Below are positions 51,814-62,685 of a stretch of DNA of 64,000 bases, in pieces. The first letter of the stretch is position 1, and the number at the start of each line of letters is the position of its first letter. Under the pieces are notes generated by a model. It made no database searches. It had not been told where the DNA came from and saw only the letters and a program-made list of their open reading frames with translations. Source of the DNA: Hormiphora californensis (Eukaryota; Ctenophora; Tentaculata; Cydippida; Pleurobrachiidae); contig CM035357.1 of assembly GCA_020137815.1 (NCBI GenBank), positions 8,216,345-8,280,344 of the forward strand. The letters run 5' to 3'. A program made the translations under genes and the position numbers.

Positions 51814-52712
51814 GGCAGGTCGGTAGAACTTCGACAGAATTTAGGGTAGGTCAATTAAGGGTAGGTCTGAATTTAGGGTAGGTCTGAATTTAGGGTAGGT
51901 CTGAATTTAGGGTAGGTCTGAATTTAGGGTAGGTCTGAATTTAGGGTAGGTCCGTAACGTATCATTTATCAAAGCATTGCAATTCGAGATTAGGTTCTCT
52001 GGTTCTGATTAGGTCGCTGAACCGCGTCCCGTATCTCGTATCAACTCATTGCAATTCCATCTTAGTCACCGAGACTAAGTACTACGTAAAGTAGGTGAAC
52101 TGAGTTAGGTCGGTAGACTGTGTTCCGTATCGCATCAAATGAAATTAGGACTGTTTGACTGTTCACTTATTAGTTTATGCACGTAGACTTTAAGAGTTCC
52201 ATCCTGAGTTGAAACCTGTTTAAGAAATAAATACAATTCGTGGTTTCTAACCTCGAATTGTAATGAGTTGATACGAGATACGGGACGTGGTTCAGCGACC
52301 TAATCTGTGTCTAACCTCGAATTTCAATGAGTTGATACGAGATACGGGACGCGGTTCAGCGACCTAATCGGTGACTAAGATCGAATTGCAATGAGTTGAT
52401 ACGAGATACGGGACGTGGTTCAGGGACCTAATTTGTGTCTAACTTCGAATTTCAATGAGTTGATACGAGATCGGTGACTAAGATCGAATTGCAATGAGTT
52501 GATACGAGATACGGGACGCGGTTCAGCGACCTAATCAGAACCAGAGAACCTAATCTCGAATTGCAATGCTTTGATAAACGATACGTTACGGACCTACCCT
52601 AAATTCAGACCTACCCTAAATTCAGACCTACCCTAAATTCAGACCTACCCTAAATTCAGACCTACCCTAAATTGACCTACCCTAAATTATGTCGAAGTTC
52701 TACCGACCTGCC
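51814..52712. mobile_element. hAT-like foldback element with GGGTAGGTC arrays
   Basis: Termini GGCAGGTCGGTAGAACTTCG and its complement are the same as 31738-32995, but the subterminal units read AATTTAGGGTAGGTCTG. Inner repeats are GAGTTGATACGAGATACGGG, several copies in tandem. The flanks (AGGAACCC and CCCGCCGA) share only CCC, so the original 8-bp duplication is lost, consistent with a deletion that also removed the LINE RT. Confidence 0.8.
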
Positions 52713-52919
52713 CCCGCCGATTCATCACGATGCGAAATGAGGCCATAATTGACCTTTGGGTAGTGCTAGGTCAGCTAAAAAGGTCTCCAAAAACGGTCTA
52801 TCACGCGCAATCTGCTGAAAACGTGCTTTATATCGCGATATATCGCGCGCACGTGAGTTCTTGCTCTCAACGGACCGGGATTCTATTATTCGCGGAGCGA
52901 GAATAGGATGCGATGGATC
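52713..52919. repeat. 0.2-kb dispersed repeat (R200), copy 2
   Basis: It matches 19108-19314, from CCGCCGATTCATCACGATGC to GCGGAGCGAGAATAGG. It sits between the hAT-like element and the LINE C-terminus, so it marks part of the rearrangement junction. Confidence 0.65.
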
Positions 52920-53863
52920 CAACTCCTGAAACTCTTTGATCTGCTTATACTCCCGGTAGCCTCCTACTGCAGCCAGGTCTGGCTACCTATTGTTGCATGG
53001 TCAAAACTCAACAGATCAATTTCTCCCGACTTGAAGGCCCTTGCTTCTGACCCCCTCGGAAGACTGCATCTGACGTTCCTCAAGATCGCATTAGGTGTCT
53101 CCAGAAAATCTCTGAACACTGTGGTTTGGGGGACACAGGTCGTGTGCCCCTTGCTTTCTCACTGAAACCATGAGTCCTGAGGTACTTCAGACGTGTCTCA
53201 AAGATGTCTGAAGACCACCCCACAGATCCCGATGCTGATGGTAGTACCCCACTCCTCGTCTACACCTTCCGTGAACAGGCACAGCTTGGACTGGTTTGGT
53301 ACACAAGTATCACCGACTTTGTGTCCACACACTCTCACGAAACCTTCCTGAACAGCTGGGAGGCAGCCCGAACCGTCAACAGGAAGCTGTCTTTCTACAA
53401 CAACGTGAAAATCACCTTCGAATCTGAACCATTCCTTTCTCTGGAGAGAATCCTGGCGAAGAGGCTGGCACAGATCAGGTCAGCCTCCCACCCCCTCAAC
53501 ATCGAGCGAGGTCGCTTCGAAAAGTTTCGTAGGGGTGGATTCTCCATGGAGAGGGAAAGGCTGTGTCCCTCATGTAACACACACAATCTGGAAGTTCTTG
53601 AATCCATGAAGGAGCTGCCACACTTCAACCCCATTATCGAAGACGAGACTCACTTCCTTCTAGATTGCCCCCTGTATGGAGATTTGAGATCCCGCCTGCT
53701 CCAAGAATCCTCTCCAAAACTAACGGTAGTTCGTCTCAGAGGTCTTTTCAAACCTTCCCAAAGCAACACCACCGGAACTGCAGACCCGTTCCACCGAACT
53801 GCCATCTTCGTTGACAAAGCACTGTCGAAACGCCTTGAGTTTATAAAAGTCCAGGGTCGCTAG
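52920..53863 (+). pseudogene. LINE thumb and C-terminal zinc motif (broken)
   Basis: LILPVASYCSQVWLP (52945) and RLHLTFLKIALGVSRKS match the thumb region of the minus-strand LINE (LVLPVASYCSQVWLP). After frame changes near 53125-53200 the frame 53204-53863 reads LLVYTFREQAQL, LNIERGRFEKFRR, CPSCNTHNLE and DETHFLLDCPLYGDLRSRL, then stops. The C-x2-C...H-x4-C motif matches 3601-4158. It is the 3' part of the LINE beginning at 50606. Confidence 0.8.
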
Positions 53864-54340
53864 CGCCTAAGAAAAACCCCACGGACTCTACTAGTTTTTT
53901 AAATTCTATTTTTTAAAACTACATATTTATTGTGTTTTTACCAAGCATTCCTATAGTGTGTGTGTTCGAGAGTTTGTACCCTCTTACCCCGGTTACTTAC
54001 TTGTCATTTTTCATCTTTCTAATTTATTAATCGTTCAAGCCTTTTATCTCTTTCCCCTGTTCCTCCCCAGTGTGTCTCTGAGTTGCCTCTGTTGGTTTGT
54101 TGCCGCTTTTAATTTATGCCTTCATTTATTTATTTTTATCTCCTCTCTCCTTTTTTCCTATTTGTTTTTTTATAACCCCTTTGTATCGTGTGTCCTAGAA
54201 TAGAATTTTACTAAGTATCTTTTAGACACTCTCCTTAGTTTCATCTGACAATACAAATGGTATTCTTGATGTATTTATGTTTAAATTCCTTGTTTGAATT
54301 CCTTGTTTAACCATCCCACGCATCGAATCTAGCTTGTCCA
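53864..54340 (+). other. LINE 3' flank and unassigned DNA
   Basis: T- and pyrimidine-rich sequence (53885-54200) that is probably the LINE 3' untranslated region. No poly(A) tail. Frames here are low in complexity. Confidence 0.35.
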
Positions 54341-55932
54341 TATGACGTGACCAATCTATCCAGTGAGGAGCAATATCTCGAGAAAGTGAACGACCACATC
54401 TCCTCTGCTGGAGCCTACGAGCTGCTACCGTCTAATCCTACCTCCTCTCTACACCGCCGACTGGATGCTCTCCTGAAGGATCTACAGACCCGGAAGCTAC
54501 TCTCTGAGCTCTCCACTCCTTCCTATCCTCCCTTCTCAAACCCTTGGCTGCTTCCTCCCTCCGTCTCAAGGACTCTACAGACCTAGTCAACCGCCTCCGC
54601 TCCAGCCAATCTCCCTCTTTTCCCTACTACTTCTCTCTGGATGTGGTCTCCTTGTACACAAACTGTGACATGAGGGCTGCAGTGGACTCCACTATCAGAT
54701 GTCTTGAGGAAACTCCTGATATCCTTCCTACTCCCCTCACTCCCTCTACTATCCGCTCTCTCTTGGACTTCTGCCTCGACAACGCCTACTTCGAGTTCAA
54801 CGGAAACTTCTACGCTCAACGTACCGGAGGAGCGATGGGTTCTCCCCTCACCGTTATCCTGGCTGAGATTCGTGTTACGGAACAGGAACAACACGCTCTC
54901 AAGTCCTTCTCCGACCCACTGGGATCTTGGAACCACTTCGTTGACGACGCCATAGGAGCTGCCAGGGACTATGATCACGCCGAATCTTTCTTCTCCTACA
55001 TCAACTCCCTTGCTCCAGATCTCAAGTACACCATCGAGCACCCTAAGGATGGACTTCTCCCCTATCTTGACGTCCTTCTCCATCCCGACCTCTCTACCTC
55101 TGTCTACCGGAAACCTACACATACCAACCTCTATCTCAAGTACAACTCCTCTACTCCTGCCTCTACACGCCGCTCTGTTATCCAATCCTTAACCCGTCGG
55201 GCCTACAACATCTGTTCTCCCCAACATCTTGAAGAGGAACTCGACACAGTCTACAACATCTGTCTCTGCAATGGATTTCCTCCCTACGAGATCTCCACTC
55301 TGATGTCTACTGTTCGGGACCGCCTTCTACACCCCAAACCGTCAAAATCCCGTCCTCCTTCTTCCTTCGTCCACCGTGTAGTCCTACCCTATCACCCGGA
55401 CCTCTCCTCTCGACTCAAACGGACCCTCAACCGCTACAACATAGACGTCACCTTCTCTTCCTCTTCTACCCTACGGAACATCCTCACCCAGACCAAATCT
55501 TCGCCTCCTTCTGATAGTACTCCCAACTCCATCTACTCCATTCCCTGCCGCGACTGCCCATCTTTCTACGTTGGCCAGACCAAGCGACCAGTGAAAACCC
55601 GGATTAAGGAACACGAATCAAACTTCTACAACAACTCTCTCTACAACACCGATGGGAAGATGAAATCCGCTCCTGCTATCCACGCTCGGGAATCTGGACA
55701 CACCATGGACTGGAATTCTACCTCTATCCTCTCCTCTTCTTCCTCCTGCCTCAGTCTAAATCTACTGGAACAAGCTGCTATTCACACTCTTCAACCGGCT
55801 ATTAACCGAACAGATAAAGTTCCTACTGTCAACCTCCAATGGACTCACCTTCTCCCCAGGATTGCTAACTCCTTCAAACCCCGTCCTGCTGGCATCTCCA
55901 TCAAACCTAGATCTCCCAAACCTGTTTCCTAA
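54341..55932 (+). pseudogene. Penelope-like element: RT plus GIY-YIG endonuclease, internally deleted
   Basis: 54347-54586 carries the Penelope N-terminal HRRLDALLKDLQTRKLL block, then the frame shifts. 54544-55932 is open for 462 codons: FSLDVVSLYTNCD (first catalytic Asp), GGAMGSPLTVILAEI, FVDDAIGA (V-D-D box), LPYLDVLLHPD, VYRKPTHTNLYLKYNS, then a linker and YSIPCRDCPSFYVGQTKRPV with IKEHESN, the GIY-YIG nuclease (here YSI...FYV), and an HIS/E-containing tail. The conserved RT fingers segment (normally with YGLPKIHK) between the two frames is missing, so the RT cannot be active even though most of the frame is intact. Confidence 0.88.
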
Positions 55933-56189
55933 TTCTCTTCAGCTCGGATCACTTCTTCTCCCTTCCCGTGGATCACCTCCCCCATCCCCTCCTCTCGGAT
56001 CGCATCTTCCTTCTCGGATCTCATCCCTTCCTCTCTCTCCTCCCCTCCCCGGATCCCATATCCTCTTCTCCACTACATAAACACTTTCATTTTCATTGTT
56101 GTTATAGCTGAAGACGTCTGACATAGATCAGTCGAAAGCTCCTGTTCTTAATTGAATATTAGTACTGCAAAATCGTTGTTTCTCTTTAA
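55933..56189 (+). other. Penelope-like 3' region
   Basis: A pyrimidine-rich stretch with four to five GGATC-containing repeats (CCTCTCGGATC, CCCCGGATCCC), followed by a hammerhead-like motif at 56106-56141. Probably the element's 3' untranslated end. Confidence 0.45.
56106..56141 (+). ncRNA. Possible hammerhead ribozyme remnant
   Basis: CTGAAGA at 56108-56114 and GAAA at 56134-56137 bracket a hairpin (GTCTGA / TCAGTC with one U-U mismatch, loop CATAGA). Penelope-like elements are known to carry hammerhead motifs at their ends, and this one lies about 180 bp after the stop codon. The first stem II pair is unpaired (C-C), and stems I and III are not convincing, so activity is doubtful. Confidence 0.35.
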
Positions 56190-56720
56190 CTATCCAGTGA
56201 GATAAAGATATGATATAACACCAGCAAAAGATTTAATCTCCTTCTCAGCAGTAGACTGCACGGCAATGATCTCACCGTCTCTCTTCTCCAACAGTTCACA
56301 ATGTAGCTTAACTAAGTGGTCCTGTGCCTCAACCAACAAGCGCTGTGCGGTGATTAGCTCCTTTTGGCAATTGATGATTCTCCTCTCACACTCCTCAGTT
56401 TCAATAGACAACTTATCAATCGCCGGGTAACACCGCTCAACCAGCAAGCGACATGCCTTCTCTGCAAACTCAGCAGGTTCAGGTTTTCCCACTCCCTTGA
56501 TCTTACTCTTACTAGGACACTTCAGATTGTCCCAGAAACAGGAAGCTGAACTATCAGATCATTTCTTGGGGAAAGAATCTGCTTCCTTCACATGAACTAA
56601 CATTTCTTGCACTAGGTCCACAACTTCACTCTGTACCTCAAGGTATACCCCCTTTTTCACTGTTCACTCTGAGTCGGTTAAGAAAACCGTTAGAAGCAGT
56701 ACTACCACTCACGACAGGTG
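56190..56720 (-). pseudogene. Coiled-coil coding fragment, unrecognised
   Basis: The minus-strand frame at 56492-56190 reads PAEFAEKACRLLVERCYPAI, then IETEECERRIINCQKEL and LLVEAQDHLVKLHCELLEKR, a helix-rich pattern of about 85 residues. Related peptide (EVQSEVVDLVQEMLVHVKEA) appears upstream in another frame near 56570-56650, so the coding sequence once extended further and is broken. It could be a gag-like or host exon remnant. Confidence 0.4.
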
Positions 56721-56837
56721 ACCACAGGGTGTCACAATTGGATTTGGAGAGATGCTTGCAAACTTTACTGATAAGGGAGGTCACAAAAACGATACAAAAG
56801 CTGCAACGAGATACGTATTTTAAACAATTTTTATACC
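56721..56837. other. Unassigned DNA
   Basis: Short flank without recognised motifs between the coiled-coil fragment and the GGGTAAACC element remnant. Confidence 0.3.
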
Positions 56838-57037
56838 ATCTGAAAGCTAATATTGTTAGCTTTCAGATAGTTTTTCAAATCTGAAATTGGCCAACTTAAA
56901 CTGGATCTAGAGCCTTTTTAGTGGTAACGGGCAAGCTCGAACGAGCAGTTTTCTTCTGAAGATAGGATGACGTCATTATGATGGCTTAACTAGGTGAGAG
57001 ACGGGCAGCACATGGTTCGAATTGCCCCGGTTTACCC
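56838..57037 (-). mobile_element. GGGTAAACCGGGGCAATTCG element, partial inverted copy
   Basis: Read on the minus strand from 57037 it starts GGGTAAACCGGGGCAATTCG, then ATGACGTCATCCTATCTTCA and GGTAACGGGCAAGCTCGAAC-type sequence parallel to 21943-22140. TA follows at 57038-57039. Only the first 200 bp are kept. Confidence 0.72.
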
Positions 57038-57314
57038 TACCCCTTTAATAATAGAGACTTCCCAGGTATACAGAGAGACATGTCAAGACACGGCACTGCA
57101 AGCAGCTTTTCCTTCGTGGAGACAATGTAGTCTTGGTCAAGCTAGGATAACAGGAAAATGATCATAAAAATATGACAGTGTTCCTGAATATGATAGTGTT
57201 CCTGAATAGTGTTCCTGATAGTTTTCCTGAACCTCGTTTCCTCGCCCACACTACGGAGTACTGCACGGAGCATTGCGGTACTAATTTGTCAATGGGGACA
57301 TATATTAGAGGATA
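57038..57314. other. Unassigned DNA
   Basis: It begins CCCCTTTAATAATAGAGACT, the junction style seen at repeat ends elsewhere, and has a GTTCCTGAATA direct repeat at 57180-57230. No gene. Confidence 0.3.
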
Positions 57315-57317
57315 GAA

Positions 57318-57414
<97 letters not shown>

Positions 57415-57905
57415 GAGCGAAGCGAGAGAGAGTAGAGAGAGAGAGCGAGAGCTAGAGATAGATCGATCTTCTTCTCTCTCCTTGCTCTCTTCTCTCTCTC
57501 TTCTCTCTTCTCTCGCTCTCTCTCCCTCTCTCTCTCTCCTTCTCTCCCTCTCTTCCTCCCTCGTCCTCTTTCCTCTGCTCGCACTCTCTCTCCTAACACT
57601 CTCTGCTTCTTCTTTCTTCCTCGATATCGCTGAGCATCTCGTGACGTCGTGATCTTCTCTCATCTATCTCGTCTCCTCTTCTCTATCGCGTTGGTCTCTC
57701 TCCTCTCTCTTCCTCTCTACTCTCTCTCTCTCTTCTCTCTCTTCGCCTCTCTCATTACGTCTTCTCTCATCTGGCTCTCTCTCTCTCTCTCCTTCTCTCT
57801 CTCTCCTTCCTCTTCTCTTTTCTCTCTCTCTTCTCCTCTCGTGCTCTCTTTCCCTTCATACCTTTTTCTTTTTTCCAATTTGTTCTTTCTTATTTCATTC
57901 CTTTC
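57315..57905 (+). repeat. (GA)n followed by CT-rich simple repeats
   Basis: An almost pure GA tract (57324-57404), a mixed GAGCGAGAG segment, then CTCTCTCT-rich DNA to about 57890. A long palindromic purine/pyrimidine structure results. Open frames of Arg-Glu, Leu-Ser type are artefacts. Confidence 0.95.
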
Positions 57906-58460
57906 TATTTATTAAGCGTGCTTTCAATAAACTTTTCTTTTGTCCAAAATGTAAGAGTTCTTATCCTATTTAGGTAGTCATTTAATTTCTTTTGTCTCAT
58001 TGAGCAACTTAGCTGTTCATGCTCATGAGGCGTTAAAAGAGCGCTCATACTAAAACACCGAAAAACGTCTCATGAGCGCTCATGATAAACTCATGATACA
58101 CTAGCATGACACACTCATGATACACTTATGAGCGCTCGTGAGACAAACAGACACGTTCTTCCGACTTACTCTGTCAGCCACAAGGTCTGGTGTTCGAAAC
58201 CACACGCGAACCCCAAAGTGTGACGCACGTAACTAGAAGGTGTCTAGGTGCCATTAGATGCCCATAAAAGGCCTCCTTCCTGTGAGTCTCTTGAGTGCAA
58301 TTAAAGTGAGTGGACAGAATCAGAATTGGACAAGTTTGTTGGAGGTAGTAGAGATTATTTCTATGAGCATTTTACGCTCAAAATCGACCGACCATCACTG
58401 AGATATTTTTGTTACTATCGGGGAATTCCTGCTGTATCAGTATTTATCAAACAGGATAGA
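57906..58460. other. Unassigned DNA with CTCATGAGCGCTCATGAG-type palindromes
   Basis: Between 58018 and 58140 the palindromes CTCATGAG, GAGCGCTC and TCATGA repeat about ten times. A B-box-like GGTGTTCGAAACCAC lies at 58184. The minisatellite follows after 58460. Confidence 0.4.
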
Positions 58461-60595
58461 AACAATCCTTGTACTTCCCTGTCCTTCTCTGTCATTCACT
58501 ATCATTCCCTGTCCTTCACTGTCCTTCCCTGTGCTTCCATGTCCTTCACTGTCCTCCCCTAATCCTGCCCTGTCCTTCCCCGTCCTTTTTGTCCTTCCTT
58601 ATCTTTCCCTGTCCTTCTCAGTCCTAAACTGTCCTTCCTTGTCCTTTCCTGTTTTTCACTGTCCTTTACTGTACTTCCCTGTCCTTTGCTTTCCTTCCCT
58701 CTCCTTCACTGCCCTTTCCTGTCCTTCCCTCTCCTTCCCTGTCCTTCCCTATCCTTTCCTGTCCTTCCCTGTTATTTTCTGTCCTTCTCAATCCTTCCCT
58801 GTCCCTCCCTGTTATTCCCTGAACTTCCTTGTACTTCCCTGTCATTATCTGTCCTTTACTGTCATGCCATTTCCTTCCCTATTCTTCCCTATCATTCCCT
58901 GTCCTTCCCTGTCTTTCCCTTTTCCTCCCTGTTATTCCTTTTACTTTGAAGTATTTTTTGTCCTTCCCTGTCCTTCCCTATCCTTCCCTGTCCATCCCTG
59001 TTATTCCCTGTACTTCCCTGTCCTTCTCTGTCCTTCACTGTCCTTCTCTGTCCTTCCCTATCCTTCCCTGTCCTTCACTCTTTTCCTGTTCTTCTTCGTC
59101 CTTCACTGTCTTTCCCTATCCTTCCTTATCCTTCCCTGTCGTTCCCTGGCCTTTTTTCTCCTTCGCTGTCTTTTCCTGTCCTACTCTGTCCTTCTATATT
59201 CTTCCCTATCGTTCTCTGTCCTTCCCTATCATGACCTGTCCTTCCCTATCCTTTCCTGTCCTTCCCTGTCTCTCCCTGTCCTTCACTATCCTTCCCTGCA
59301 CTTCCCTTTCTTTCACTGTCCTTTACTGTCCTTGCATGTTATATTTCCCTGTTAATAACTGTCATTCGCTGTCCTTCCCAGTTATTTTCTGTCCTTCCCT
59401 TCCCTCCCTGTTATTCCCCGAACTTCCTTGTACTTCCCAGTCATTATCTGTCCTTTACTGTCCTTATCTGTCCTTCTCTGTCTTTCCCTATCTTTCCCTG
59501 TCCTTCCCTGTCCTTCCCTGTCCTTCCCTGTCCTTGCTTGTCTTTCCCTGTCCTTCCTTGTCCTTCACTGTCCTTCCCTATCCTTGTCCTTGCCTCTCCT
59601 TCACTGTCCTTCACTGTCTTGTCCTGTTCTTCCTCGTCCTTCAATGTTTTTCCCTGTCTTTCCCTATCCTTTTAGCTGTCCCTGCCTGTTATTCTCTGTA
59701 TTTCCCTGTCCTTTACTGTCCTTCCCTGTCCTTCACTGTCTTTTCCTGTTCTTCCCTGTCCTTCACTGTCTTTTCCTGTTCTTCTTTGTCCTTCACTGTC
59801 CTTCCCTATCCTTCCTTATCCTTCCCTGTCGTTCCCTGGCCTTTTTTCTCCTTCGCTGTCTTTTCCTGTCCTACTCTGTCCTTCTATATTCTTCCCTATC
59901 GTTCTCTGTCCTTCCCTATCATGACCTGTCCTTCCCTATCCTTTCCTGTCCTTCCCTGTCTCTCCCTGTCCTTCACTATCCTTCCCTGCACTTCCCTTTC
60001 TTTCACTGTCCTTTACTGTCCTTGCATGTTATATTTCCCTGTTAATAACTGTCATTCGCTGTCCTTCCCAGTTATTTTCTGTCCTTCCCTTCCCTCCCTG
60101 TTATTCCCCGAACTTCCTTGTACTTCCCAGTCATTATCTGTCCTTTACTGTCCTTATCTGTCCTTCTCTGTCTTTCCCTATCTTTCCCTGTCCTTACCTG
60201 TCCTTCCCTGTCCTTGCTTGTCTTTCCCTGTCCTTCCTTGTCCTTCAATGTCCTTCCCTATCCTTGTCCTTGCCTGTCCTTCACTGTCCTTCACTGTCTT
60301 GTCCTGTTCTTCCTCGTCCTTCAATGTTTTTCCCTGTCTTTCCCTATCCTTTTAGCTGTCCCTGCCTGTTATTCTCTGTATTTCCCTGTCCTTTACTGTC
60401 CTTCACTGTCTTTTCCTGTTCTTCCTCATCCTTCACTGTCCTTCCCTGTCCTCCCCTATCCTTCCCTGTCCTTCCTTATTTTTCCCTGTCCTTCCTTATT
60501 TTTCCCTGTCCTTCTATATTCTTCATTATCGTTCTCTGTCCTTCCCTATCATTCCCTGTCCTTACCTTTCCCTCCCAGGGCTGGCTCCAGGGGGG
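58461..60595 (+). repeat. CCTTCCCTGT 10-bp minisatellite with 690-bp higher-order repeat
   Basis: The 10-bp unit CCTTCCCTGT and variants fill 2.1 kb. A longer period is visible: GTTCCCTGGCCTTTTTTCTC at 59141 returns at 59831, and TACTTCCCAGTCATTATCTG at 59431 returns at 60121, both 690 bp apart; a third marker (TTTAGCTGTCCCTGCC) at 59671 and 60351 is 680 bp apart. Frames up to 508 codons are by-products of the repeat. Confidence 0.92.
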
Positions 60596-61004
60596 TGATG
60601 CGGGGGGTGCACACCCCCCCCCCCCAAAATTCTTGGCAGCTAAGCTGCCAAGACTGTCTGAGACCATTTGCATTGGGAAACCACCCCAAAAATACAAAAT
60701 ATTCAGTAAAATTTTTGACTGATCACAACCGAATTTAAATCACCTAGTGAACATCACTGAGTGAGAGAGAGAGAGAGCATTGTAGCATTCAAAAATCTAG
60801 AAAGTAGACGTCACAAATGATTAAAAACCCTAAAATTTGCTTGATTTAGTTAAAAAATTCCCCCCCCCCCTGGGCGGAGCTCCCTACGCACGGAGCTCCC
60901 TGGGCGGAGCTCCCTACGCGCTCCGGTCGCAAATGCTACTATTAGGGAACAGGGGCATTCGGCCACTGCACCCCCCCAGAAATATCGGGCTGGAGCCAGC
61001 CCTG
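60596..61004. mobile_element. hAT-like MITE, TIR CAGGGCTGGCTCCAG, copy 2
   Basis: The same element as 29260-29692 at about 98% identity; only poly-C lengths and a few bases differ. TTCCCTCC flanks both sides exactly (60588-60595 and 61005-61012). Inserted in the CCTTCCCTGT minisatellite, which continues to about 61134. Confidence 0.92.
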
Positions 61005-61134
61005 TTCCCTCCCTGTTATCTCCTGTACTTCCCTATCCTTTTTTGTCCTTCAATGTCTATCCTTCCCTATGTCAATGTCTATCCTTCCCTATCCTTCCCT
61101 ATCCTTCCCTGTTCTTCCCTGTCCTTCCCAATCC
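61005..61134 (+). repeat. Continuation of the CCTTCCCTGT minisatellite
   Basis: CCTTCCCTAT and CCTTCCCTGT units continue after the hAT insertion until GGCAGGTCGG begins at 61135. Confidence 0.85.
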
Positions 61135-61403
61135 GGCAGGTCGGTAGAACTTCGACAGAATTTAGGGCAGGTCTGAATTTAGGGCAGGTCGAGTCTGAAT
61201 TTAGGGAAGGTCTGAATTTAGGGCAGGTCTGAATTTAGGGAAGGTCTGAATTTAGGGCAGGTATGAATACTAAGCATGTGAATGTGATTCGGCGAAGCTT
61301 ATTAGCGGTGTGAGACGATACGAGATATGGAACATGATTCGGGGAAGCCAATCAGGAGTGTTAGACGATATGAGACACGATTCAGTGAAGGTTTCTATCG
61401 CTT
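61135..61403 (+). mobile_element. One-ended hAT-like element, GGCAGGTCGG end
   Basis: It starts GGCAGGTCGGTAGAACTTCG, then five or six AATTTAGGGCAGGTCTG units, then GATTCGGCGAAGCTTATTAG and GATTCGGGGAAGCCAATCAG, as in 31738-32995. After CTTTCCATCA the sequence turns into the CACAAGACAT minisatellite, so the right end is missing. Confidence 0.75.
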
Positions 61404-61736
61404 TCCATCACAAGACATCACAAGACATCACAAGACATCACAAGACATCACAAGACATCACAAGACACCAAAAGACATCACAAGACATCACAAGACATCA
61501 CAAGACATCACTAGACATCAAAAGACATCACAAGACATCACAAGACATCACAAGACATCACAAGACATCACACGACATCACAAGACATCAAAAGACATCA
61601 CAAGACATCACAAGACATCACAAGACAACACAAGACATCACAAGACATCACAAGACATCACAAGACATCACAAGACATCACAAGACATCAAAAGACATCA
61701 CAAGACATCACAAGACATCACAAGACATCGATCCTC
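61404..61736 (+). repeat. CACAAGACAT 10-bp minisatellite
   Basis: About 33 nearly perfect units with CAAAAGACAT, CACAAGACAC and CACTAGACAT variants. It grows directly out of the hAT-like inner sequence (CTTTCCATCA CAAGACATCA). Thr-Arg-His and Ser-Gln-Asp repeat frames are artefacts. Confidence 0.95.
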
Positions 61737-61758
61737 AATCATCCAGTAAAGAAGTATA

Positions 61759-62511
61759 GGGTAAGATGGGGTAAAATGGCCCGTGGGGTAAAGTGGCCCA
61801 TGTATGGGGCAAAGTGGCCCTAGTTATTACCTGTGGTCACGTGACTTTTTCTCCAGCGGAGACCTGCTCGTTCTGTTCCGAATTTTCGCTTTAAAACTGC
61901 TGTCATTTCTGTTTGGGTTGGCCGACTTTAATTTTGCAAAAACTGCCAGTTAGGCTTTATAATTCTCTAAAACGTGGTATAAAAATTTTTGAAGAAATTG
62001 GCATTTTTGTTGTCTTAATTGTCAATTTTGTGAAATCGGGGCAAATATGGCCCACTCTCCGGGGCAAAGTGGTCCGGTCTGGGGCAAAGTGGCCCACCTC
62101 TAGGACCAATGAAATGGCGCCTGCAATACCACGTGACATTGGAATGCACAAAAATGTAGTACAGACGATCAAATTAGGGGCAAAGTGGCCCATGTTCCGG
62201 TGCAGAACATGGGCCACTTTGCCCCTAGTTTGATCGTTTCGTCTAACAACACCAGGCACGTGATAAAATCGAGCAATGCTATTGGCTTGGGCCACTTTGC
62301 CCCGGTGCAAATTTTCCAAAAAACGCCTCACCAAATTATTTGAATTGATTAATTAACCCATTAAATAAAACTTGTAGATTTTAAAATTTAGCTCGGCTGA
62401 AAGGAAAAGGTTTCATTGGATAGCCTATATAATTTTTTTCTTCCTGCTGTATAAATTGCGTATTTTAGAACCTAAAACGTTAAAAATGGGCCATTTTACC
62501 CCAGCTTACCC
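61759..62511. mobile_element. GGGTAAGATGGGG palindromic element (Y), copy 2
   Basis: The inverted copy of 37084-38126 without the Harbinger-like insertion: starts GGGTAAGATGGGGTAAAATG, ends TTTACCCCAGCTTACCC, with TA on both sides (61757-61758 and 62512-62513). About ten GGGGCAAAGTGGCCC motifs. It provides the empty site for 37647-37932. Confidence 0.85.
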
Positions 62512-62513
62512 TA

Positions 62514-62685
62514 ACAGTAGAGCAGGGACATTTCAGGAGCTGTAGTAGAGATCCTCTCTGTAACTGGTCCGAGTGGGAACTGCCCTCAATGGAAAATTCA
62601 GCTTTTTTCGTCGGAATTAAGCCTGTCAAAACGTGTTTCAACCTAGAACTCACTAGAGGCAAGCCAATTCCGGTTGTACATCCTA
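62514..62685. other. Unassigned DNA with an element edge
   Basis: GCAGGGACATTTCAGG near 62522 and AACCTAGAACTCACTAGAGG at 62640 resemble the GCAGGGAA...AACCTAGAAATCATTAGGGG arm of 1324-2074. This may be a diverged left arm lacking its partner. Confidence 0.4.

Noticed and set aside
54583-55185. A 200-codon minus-strand frame
   Set aside because: It is the antisense shadow of the Penelope-like RT, whose catalytic motifs are on the + strand.
58531-60738. Open frames up to 508 codons rich in Ser, Leu, Pro, Phe
   Set aside because: They are generated by the CCTTCCCTGT minisatellite in all three forward frames and show only the repeat period.
61310-61759. Frames of 140-149 codons with Asp-Ile-Thr-Arg-His-His-Lys repeats
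   Set aside because: A 10-bp repeat without stops reads open in every frame; there is no start context or domain.
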